DNA of 64,000 nt, from NCBI GenBank assembly GCA_031769625.1, contig JAUIMM010000015.1, positions 24,919,001-24,983,000 on the forward strand, given 5' to 3'. Below the pieces are notes generated by a model, which searched no databases, had not been told where the DNA came from, and saw only the letters and a list, made by a program, of their open reading frames with translations. The DNA comes from Taudactylus pleione. Lineage: Eukaryota; Chordata; Amphibia; Anura; Myobatrachidae. A program made the position numbers and the translations under genes. Each line of letters begins with the position of its first letter. Positions within the stretch are counted from its first letter, which is position 1. This document shows, piece after piece, positions 57,109 through 64,000 of this stretch.

Positions 57109-57477
57109 ATGTATAGACAGTGGTAGCTTTATCTGCTGTCCCTGAAAGTGACATTCCAGGGGTATCAGAGGAGTCTTTCCCATTTTTTAAAGACCCCTCC
57201 TGGGAAATTGACAATGTGTATGCTCAATTTCCAGAGGCTGTCGGAGAGAAAATCGTAAGATCCCTCTCCTCCGAATATATGCATCCATAGGCATAATGCA
57301 GTTTACACCATCCGAGGATGAAGTAAACCAATGGGACCACACTCCATGAAGCTTTGCTTTTTTCATAGCTTGGAAATAATGGGGACTGTGATCTGCAGTG
57401 GTAGTTTGCCTATTGCAGGAGATTTCTGTGAAATCTGCATTAGGCTGTTCCTACATTGCGGTGATGCATAAAATGAA
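57109..57477. other. Short stretch, nothing recognised
   Basis: No array, terminus or domain seen. Confidence 0.5.
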
Positions 57478-57989
57478 GCAGAAACTAGGGATGTGCGCCG
57501 GAACATTTTTGCCGGATTTGGATTTGGTTCTAATTCTTTGTCCGGCTTTGGATTTGGATTTTTTTACAAAAATTGACAAAAAAAGCTAAAATCACATAAA
57601 TTGGTCTTTTTTTTCTTCCTAGAGTATTGTTAACCTCAATAACATTAATTTCCAGTCAATTTAGAACACCTCACAGCTTATATTGTTTTCAACATTATTG
57701 GCCAAAGGTTGCAGTGAGCTGACTGGTTACTAAGCGACAAAGCAGCGGCACAACGACACAGACACCACAGTATAAAGCACATCTATGACACATTGCCACA
57801 CAGCAGTGGCAGAAATTAAAAATAGTGCACCCACCCAGTGGGATACGGCCAGCAGTATCAGAGTACTTGTTTACAAAGTGGGCTACGGCCCAAGGAGTCA
57901 CAGTGCACAATCTTATTCACATTACACCGCACATAGTGCCCCTGATTCACATTACACCATAAAGTAATGTCTCTTATTTATGTTACGAC

Positions 57990-58235
57990 ACACAGTAGTG
58001 CCCCTTTTACACAATGCCCATGGTAGTGCCCCTTTTACACAATGCCCACAGTAGTGACCCTTTTACACAATGCCCACAGTAGTGACCCTTATACACAAAG
58101 CCCACAGTAGTAATGCCCCTTATACAATACCCATAGTAGTAGTGCCACTTATACAATGCCCACAGCAATAGTGTCCCTTACACAATGCCCCCAGCAGTGG
58201 TGTCCCTTACACAATGCCCCCAGTAGTGGTGCCCC
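57990..58235. repeat. Short array of ACACAATGCCCACAGTAGTG units
   Basis: About eight imperfect units of 28-32 bp (CCCTTTTACACAATGCCCAC and variants) that grade into the C-rich array. A shorter version is at 47890-47990 in copy 1. Confidence 0.8.
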
Positions 58236-58264
58236 CTATGCAGTCCCCTTAGTAGTAGGGCCCC

Positions 58265-59350
58265 CTATGCAGTGCCCTCAGTAGTAGTATGCCCCCCAGT
58301 AGTATGACCCCCATTAGCAGGCCCCCAGTAGTATGCCCTCCCCAGTAGTATGCCCCCCCCAGTAGTATGCCCCCCATTAGCAGGCCCCCCCAGTAGTATG
58401 CCCCCATAAGCAGGCCCCCAGCAGTATGCCCCCCCAGTAGTATGCCCCCCAGTAGCAGGCCCCCCCAAGTAGTATGCCCCCTATTAGCAGGCCCCCAGTA
58501 GTATGCCCCCCAGTAGCAGGCTCCCTGTAGTATGCCCTCCCAGTAGCAGGCCCCCTGTAGTATGCCCACCCTGTAGTATGCCTCCCCAGTAGTAGGCCCC
58601 CCAGTAGCAGGCCCCCTGTAGTATGCCCCCCCTGTAGTAGCCCCCCTGTAGTAGGCCCCCCCAGTAGCAGGCCCCCTGTAGTATGCTCCCCCAGTAGTAG
58701 GCCCCCAGTAGTATGCCCCCCCTGTAGTAGGCCCCCCAGTAGCAGGCCCCCTGTAGTATGCCCCCCTGTAGTATGCCCCCCCAGTAGTAGGCCCCCCAGT
58801 AGCAGGCCCTCTGTAGTATGCCTCCCCTAGTGGTAGGCCCCCAGTAGCAGGCCCCCTGTAGTATGCCCCCCAGTAGCAGGCCCCCTGTAGTATGCCCACC
58901 CTGTAGTATGCCTCCCCAGTAGTAGGCCCCCCAGTAGCAGGCCCCCTGTAGTATGCCCCCCTGTAGTAGCCCCCCCGTAGTAGGCCCACCCAGTAGCAGG
59001 CCCCCTGTAGTATGCTCCCCCAGTAGTAGGCCCCCAGTAGTATGCCCCCCCTGTAGTAGGCCCCCCAGTAGCAGGCCCCCTGTAGTATTCCCCCCTGTAG
59101 TATGCCCCCCCAGTAGTAGGCCCCCCAGTAGCAGGCCCTCTGTAGTATGCCTCCCCTAGTGGTAGGCCCCCAGTAGCAGGCCCCCTGTAGTATGCCCCCC
59201 AGTAGCAGGCCCCCTGAAGTACGCCCCCCCTGTAGTATGCCCCCCCAGTAGTAGGCCCCGCAGTAGCAGTCCCCCTGTAGTATGCCCCCACAGTAGTAGG
59301 CCCCCCAGTAGCAGGACCCTGTAGTATCCCCCCCCCAGTAGTAGGCCCCT
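58265..59350. repeat. C-rich minisatellite, about 17-20 bp unit, with higher-order repeat
   Basis: Units CCCCCCAGTAGCAGGCC and CCCCCTGTAGTATGCC. A larger block of about 316 bp (containing CCTCCCCTAGTGGTAGG and other variants) occurs twice in the same order at about 58510-58830 and 58825-59150. The 380-codon minus-strand frame (58249-59391) is an artefact. Confidence 0.9.
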
Positions 59351-59754
59351 CCAGTCTGTGTGACTCTCATTGGCTGCTGTAACAAACACACAGCTGCCGC
59401 TGTTCTGTGTAGGGCAGACTGCTATCACAGCGGTCTGCCCTACACTCAAGGACCCCTGATGTTGGATCCTCTAGTGAGGATCCGACATCAGGTGGCCGCC
59501 GTTCGGCCCCGAATGGGGATCCGAGTCAGGCGGGAAACACCCGAACAGCGTTCGGGTGGACTCGGATCCCCAATGTTCAGAGCGGTTCGGATTCCACAGA
59601 ATCCAAACCACTCATCTCTAGCAGAAACTGTAGTTTCTGCATAATTTTATGACAATCAGCTTACTAAATAGAACCCTAAATCACCCACAGTGGCACTGGA
59701 GTTTTGAGTAGGGGTACAAAGTTTTTAGTTCGCTGAAGGCTCAATTTGAACTTA

Positions 59755-60353
59755 GGGCCTGATTCAGAGCTGGATGCTATTTGCGCTCGCTCATTCAGAA
59801 AAAGCGTCCGGATATTTAAATAGAGCGCTTGCTCTTTGCGGTCTGTTGACGCCTCTATGTCTGAACGAGCGAACGAAACATGCGCTCGCCTTTTTTTATA
59901 AAAAGCCCCCTGGCCGCTCGCATCCTACGTCATCTCCGCTATTTATTAGATTAATCGAGTACATCGAAAGGCGTATGAATTGCTTGCAGTGCTTGTGGTT
60001 GGATTTTCCTACCGCAATCATGCGAGCAGTTCAGGCTAAAAGACAACCAAGTGACGTGGTCGATGACGCTGCTTTGTTAATTATGCACACCCTTAAAACG
60101 CCCGTTTTGACCGTTTGGCACGCCTGCGTTCGGATCTCCACTCCCCGTTTTCAAGCACCTTCCCCTGTTACCACCCACAAACGCCTCATTCTGTCACTCA
60201 AATTAGCAGGCATTCGCTATTTTGCGAGCACACAATTTCCGACCACAATGACTGGTTCGCGCATGCATATTACAACCCATACGCATGCGCAGTTGTGCGA
60301 ACATCGCTCGGAGCGAACGAGCGGCCGCTTACGAGCGGCTCTGAATCAGGCCC
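59755..60353. mobile_element. Harbinger-like MITE, 599 bp, copy 2
   Basis: GGGCCTGATTCAGAGCTGG at the left and GGCTCTGAATCAGGCCC at the right, TTA on both sides (59752-59754 and 60354-60356). Homologous to 54467-55066 throughout. Contains a plus-strand frame (59774-60364) sharing NERTK, PPGRSHPTS, PLFIRLIEYI and GIRYFAST with the frame in copy 1. Confidence 0.85.
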
Positions 60354-60619
60354 TTAGTGACTAATTCAGATTTAAGAGCAAAAAAGTTTGAACCTTTATA
60401 AAGGCTTATAACATGTTTCAATGGAAGGGATGCAAATAAATGTAATTTATTTATTTTGCATGCAGGGTAAACACTGTCTGCTTTTGCATGTAGCACAGAA
60501 ATACTGATTGGCTTTATTTCTGCACTGCAGATTAGGGATCAGCTAGGACATGCCCATCCCAACTATAAATCTTTCTGCACATTTTGAACCTGCCCTACCC
60601 GCAGTTCAAATCGCGTTAA

Positions 60620-60970
60620 GAGCATCATTCAGCTAGGTTCGCAAGTCTGTGGATGCATGCACCCGGCCGCTTCAAAATTATGCAAATGAATGTGATCGCA
60701 CTGCGAATGCATTGCAATTGCAGCACTATACCAAGACGCCCACCAGCCTATAAAGCCACCCATTTCTCATTACATACATCTGCAAGTCAGCAAAAACATC
60801 GATAACATGGAGTAACATCAGACCCATGATGGCACTGTGTATCCGCTGCGTTCGCTTTCACGATCACAGCAGCCGGTTCGTGTACACGCACTGCAGTGCA
60901 TACGCATGTGCAGGACGCAGACATTGGGTGCGTGCGAACGCAGACTCGTGAACCAAGCTGAATGAGGCCC
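60620..60970. mobile_element. Harbinger-like MITE, 351 bp
   Basis: GAGCATCATTCAGCTAGGTTC at the left and AAGCTGAATGAGGCCC at the right, TAA on both sides (60617-60619 and 60971-60973). Contains TGCATGC, GATCGCACTGCGAATGC and CGTGTACACG dyads. Confidence 0.7.
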
Positions 60971-61094
60971 TAAGGCCCTTAATCTTCTTCCCTTTTTAAG
61001 CAGGTTGGTACTGTATGAAAACTCCAGGTAAAAGTGCTTGAAATACTTGTCACTATGGCAGTGTTCCCCAGCTCTAGTCCTCAGAGACCCCTAA

Positions 61095-61349
61095 TGGGCC
61101 CCATACATCTGCGACGGATTGCCGTGATCCCACGATGCTGCAACCCGGCATTGCAGGATCGCAGAAATCCAACATTTTGGATTTTGACGATCGCGATCAA
61201 AAAATGATCGCAATTGTCAAATCGCAGACATTTAACATGTCAAATGTCTGCGATCCAGCGACGGATTGCAGAACATCGATGGTGGGTGATCGGAAATTTC
61301 CGATCGCATCCCTGCATCGCAGCGATCCTTCGCAGATATATGGCCACCT
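61095..61349. mobile_element. Harbinger-like MITE, 255 bp
   Basis: TGGGCCCCATACATCTGCGA at the left and TCGCAGATATATGGCCACCT at the right, TAA on both sides (61092-61094 and 61350-61352). Strong central dyad GACGATCGCGATC. Confidence 0.75.
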
Positions 61350-61351
61350 TA

Positions 61352-61485
61352 ACAGTGAATGTTTTACAGATCTCCTAGTTGGTGCAAAGATGGATTCATT
61401 ACTGACTGACACATTTTAAAAGATCCACAGGTGGTGCTAATTATATAATTTGTAATACTAAGGAAATTTGTTCAACATGCACTGT
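61352..61485. repeat. ~135-bp dispersed repeat, inverse of 46790-46926
   Basis: CAGATCTCCTAGTTGGTGCA, TACTGACTGACACAT and AAAAGATCCACAGGTG match the reverse complement of 46790-46926. The MITE at 61095-61349 lies directly at its left edge. Confidence 0.75.
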
Positions 61486-61569
61486 CAGGGGGTTGAATCA
61501 TAGAATGGTATATTGGTGACACTATACTGGAGAGTAAACACATACACTGAGAAGCAAAAGGTAGACTTA

Positions 61570-62423
61570 GAGCTGTATTCAATTTGAGCCAAGCCACGAT
61601 ACTTTTTCGTGGCCTGGACTTTTCGCCTACTTCGCCTGTTTTGTAGGCGGAAAAGTATCGTGCGCGTGCCCGCTTTACCCCATATTCAATTTAAAAGTAC
61701 GCAAAAACGGGACCCGGCGAAACTTGAACAGGCAGAAAGTACTGTCAGATTTGGGGAAATCAGCTTGACACCCCCCAAAAGATGCTCTGACATGAGGGTT
61801 CCCTATGGTACCCCCGATTTGGCTCCCTGAAGGTATTTGGTGTTTTTAAATGGGCTCAATAGCTGCTAAATAGCATTTTTCTTTACGTGATGCAGAATAG
61901 TATTCAGGAGTATTTTTTGCAGAAAATAAGTTATTCCAGCAAATTTGGGGTACTTGAAAATGGGGGTCAGCATATTTAAAAGTTGCTAAAGTGAAGTTGA
62001 AAAAAATCATGAAAAATCCACCTGCCGCAAGCACCTGCAATAAAAAAAAACACTTGGGGCATACATGGGGACTCCCCCAGAGTAAAGTTCACTAGTTTTT
62101 AACTTTGTCCCCCAACAATTTCTTTTTACCCCAAAATGAAAGTGATTTTTTGATGTGTTCTGAAGTGTTTTTATTTTTTGACAGTTTACCTTTGGGGGAC
62201 TGTCTGAAGGCTGCAGGGGGGTTCCCGCAACGTTGTACCCCAAAACCCCAATTCTGCACTTTTTTTTGCCTACTATTCATAGGCGAAACTCGCCTATTGT
62301 ATTGCATTGACTTTCCACCTAGATGGAATTGAATAGGGGGTAAAAGCAAAACAGGCGAAAATGACGTCTTCGGCTAAAAAGTATTGCGGTTCTGGACTTT
62401 TCGCCTCAAACTGAATACAGGCC
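61570..62423. mobile_element. Harbinger-like MITE, 854 bp
   Basis: GAGCTGTATTCAATTTGAG at the left and CTCAAACTGAATACAGGCC at the right, TTA on both sides (61567-61569 and 62424-62426). GGACTTTTCGCCTAC / GTAGGCGGAAAAGTA near each end. The middle has no transposase. Confidence 0.8.
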
Positions 62424-62426
62424 TTA

Positions 62427-62733
62427 GGCTGGGTACAGATGTAAAGATTTTCTGTTGATTGGTTGGAATGAAAATCTGGTAACGAATGGGAGTAAATGAT
62501 GATCAGCATTTTGCTCCTAAATGCCAGAAAACAGATGAAAATGGTCGTCAGACAAGTTTGTTAAATGTTTGATCTAAACTTTTTGTTCAAATAACAGTTT
62601 TTAGTCCAATTTCCGGCGTTTGGGAGCAAATTGCTGATTGTCATTTGCTTTCATACCTTACCAGATTTTCATTCCAACCAATCAACTAGTTGGATGGTTA
62701 GACAGAAAATCTTTACGTGTGTATAACAGTTGG
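62427..62733. mobile_element. Palindromic MITE, about 307 bp
   Basis: GGCTGGGTACAGATGTAAAG and AGATTTTCTG at the left pair with CAGAAAATCTTTACGTGTGT at the right; the inner arms TTGGTTGGAATGAAAATCTG / CAGATTTTCATTCCAACCAA are near perfect. The left TTA is shared with the preceding element; no clear TTA follows at the right. Confidence 0.7.
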
Positions 62734-62809
62734 CTTCAGGTAAAACAGGTCCCAGAAAAGATGGTATGGATGTAAGGTTTTTACACAGAGCAGGCAGTGC
62801 CTGCAGGTG

Positions 62810-63105
62810 AGCAAAGTTGTAGACATGTTAAAGTCTGGCAATGGTCAGAGATGGTGCTTAAAGAGAGTTGTCCAATTTACAGGCAAAGTTTCAGGGCAGA
62901 CAGCAGTAAGAAAGAGCATTCATATTCCAGACAAGGGTTCAGGGTAGGCAGCAGTCAGAAACAATGGTAAAATTCCAGATGAGGGTTCAGGACAGGGAGC
63001 AATCAGAGAAAGTTGTCACATTCTATGCAAATGGTCAGGGCAGGCAGCATTCAGAGAGTGTGGTTACATTCTGGGCAAATGTTCAGGGCAAAGAGCACCA
63101 AATAA
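62810..63105. repeat. Minisatellite of about 48 bp
   Basis: About six imperfect units with GGGTTCAGGGCAGGCAGCAG, TCAGAGAAAGT and CACATTCCAGGCAA. Confidence 0.8.
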
Positions 63106-63141
63106 TTGCACCTATAACCAGCATAGAAAGATACTGTTGAT

Positions 63142-63265
63142 CAGGGGTGGCCAAACCGCGGCTTTCAAGGCGCATGCAGCTGTTTTGTTTTTCCGATGTG
63201 GCTCGCAACTCGGCAGACCCCCACTGGTACTGTGAACGCAGGCCTCTGAACCGATCAGAGGCTTC
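63142..63265 (+). mobile_element. hAT-like left end
   Basis: CAGGGGTGGCCAAACCGCGG then GCATGCAGCTGT and GATGTGGCTCGCAAC is a common vertebrate hAT left terminus. Sequence after 63266 belongs to a different repeat, so the element is truncated or its remainder lies elsewhere. Confidence 0.6.
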
Positions 63266-63276
63266 TTTATTATTAT

Positions 63277-63352
63277 TATTGCTTTTTATTTATAGGGCGC
63301 CACAAGTGGTCCGCAGCGCCGTACATACAGTAAAGGGTACACACAACATTAC
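63277..63352 (-). repeat. LINE/SINE-like 3' tail, reversed
   Basis: ATTATTATTATTGC, TTTTTATTTATAGGGCGCC and GTGGTCCGCAGCGCC are the reverse complement of the tail type at 1118-1186. Confidence 0.55.
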
Positions 63353-63367
63353 ATTACAATACAGTAA
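63353..63367. repeat. 15-bp direct repeat, left
   Basis: ATTACAATACAGTAA, identical to 63859-63873. Confidence 0.85.
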
Positions 63368-63858
63368 AGAAAAAATTAACCAAGCGCTAATATGTCAAAA
63401 AGGTCAAATAAAAGTGCAGCAGTGAAGATAAAAGGTGATTGTCAACCTCATCAGAGAACAAGAAATTATAAATTTCACTGCGCTCTAATATTTATGCTGG
63501 GACACAGGCAGTAGTATGTATTATATAAATAAGAGTTTTATTTCACCTTGAACATACATATAAAAATTAGTGCTTAATTCTTATATGCAATATTGTCCAT
63601 TATTCCTTTTTTGTATTGAAGTGTATCCAGTTTTAATAGTGTAATTGCAATTTGTATCTAAATATTCAGCTCTTTTAGATCAGGAGCCTGATCAACTCCT
63701 TAATCTATTTACAATTTATTTATGATTTATTTCTATTTTTGCTACAATATATGACTAATTTTTATATGTATGTTCAAGGTGAAATAAAACACTTATTTAT
63801 ATAATACATACTACTACCTGTGTCCCAGCATAAATAGTAGAGCGCAGTGAAATTTATA
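63368..63858. mobile_element. Fold-back element between 15-bp direct repeats
   Basis: The arms 63464-63571 and 63754-63862 are a near-perfect inverted repeat of about 105 bp (TTTCACTGCGCTCTA … CAGTAGTATGTATTATATAA … CACCTTGAACATACATA), separated by about 180 bp. The flanking 15-bp duplication interrupts a reversed retroposon-like sequence. No coding content. The duplication is longer than hAT or Harbinger make. Confidence 0.7.
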
Positions 63859-63873
63859 ATTACAATACAGTAA
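63859..63873. repeat. 15-bp direct repeat, right
   Basis: Second copy of ATTACAATACAGTAA; the interrupted sequence resumes after it. Confidence 0.85.
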
Positions 63874-64000
63874 CCAAAATATAAACAGAACACAAGTAAC
63901 AATTAGCAACACAAATCTCCATACACAATACAGCTCTGAAGGTGAAGGCTGTCATAGAAGTGCTAGAGAAGAAGGCTGTGAGACAGTGGGGAGGAGGACC

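Larger units (their letters stand above)
57486..59620. mobile_element. Non-autonomous hAT-like element, 2135 bp, copy 2
   Basis: Starts TAGGGATGTGCGCCGG and ends AACCACTCATCTCTA, with a perfect 8-bp duplication GCAGAAAC (57478-57485 and 59621-59628). Same layout as 47315-49232: GGATTTGG repeats at the left (fewer here), GATACGGCCAGCAG module, TTTTACACAATGCCCACAGTAG repeats, C-rich array, then hairpins at the right. No transposase. Confidence 0.93.

Noticed and set aside
58249..59391. 380-codon Gly/Tyr/Thr-rich minus-strand frame, and the 241- and 279-codon frames at 48096-48966
   Set aside because: They translate C-rich minisatellites in hAT-like elements; two overlapping frames are open at once and unit variation is not codon-aware.

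Overview
The window reads as intergenic or intronic DNA from a large vertebrate nuclear genome, most likely an amphibian and probably a frog. The evidence is about 60% A+T, no bacterial-style gene packing, and dense cut-and-paste DNA transposons (hAT, Tc1/mariner, PIF/Harbinger-like MITEs) nested in each other and in minisatellites. Species cannot be named from sequence alone. I found no convincing host exon, no tRNA or rRNA gene, no CRISPR array, and no intact LINE or LTR element. Nearly every long open frame is an artefact of tandem repeats without stop codons, or a broken transposase.

Main hAT story. A near-complete hAT element with a ZBED-type transposase lies at 17703-22528, with 8-bp target duplication CTTCAAAC. 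Its transposase (minus strand) has an N-terminal region, a BED zinc finger, a DDE core and a C-terminal dimerisation domain, but is split by frameshifts and a stop. Two internally deleted relatives lie at 12030-15113 (duplication ATATATAT) and 40244-45191 (opposite orientation, duplication ATTTTAAC). Both lost the BED finger at a 30-bp direct repeat, and both lost the catalytic core, which is replaced by a ~136-bp tandem repeat. A second, 160-bp subterminal repeat is present about 3, 5 and 10 times in the three copies. Two related elements without transposase, at 47315-49232 and 57486-59620, share the terminal sequence and carry C-rich minisatellites; a right-end fragment sits at about 24018-24218.

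Tc1 story. Two full-length Tc1-like elements (3382-5012 and 37529-39178) each have 221-bp inverted repeats, TA target duplications and a dead transposase. The first lies inside a composite hAT-like element packed with minisatellites (about 1793-6290). The second lies in a TCTA-rich minisatellite (35133-39850). A shorter Tc1 relic (55191-56469) contains a hAT insertion (55307-56067), and a decayed Tc1 relic lies around 31370-31860.

MITE layer. Many 200-850 bp palindromic elements with three-base TTA/TAA-type duplications (PIF/Harbinger style) occur, concentrated at 49.8-62.7 kb. There are hAT-type MITEs with 8-bp duplications at 16888-17519 and 46708-47265. A third family at 8743, 22646 and 26303 carries telomere-like TTAGGG-rich interiors. 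The right edge holds a fold-back element flanked by a 15-bp duplication. The stretches between are A+T-rich and show nothing I can name. Transposase is the only protein function visible; the non-autonomous elements are probably mobilised in trans by such enzymes, which is inference.
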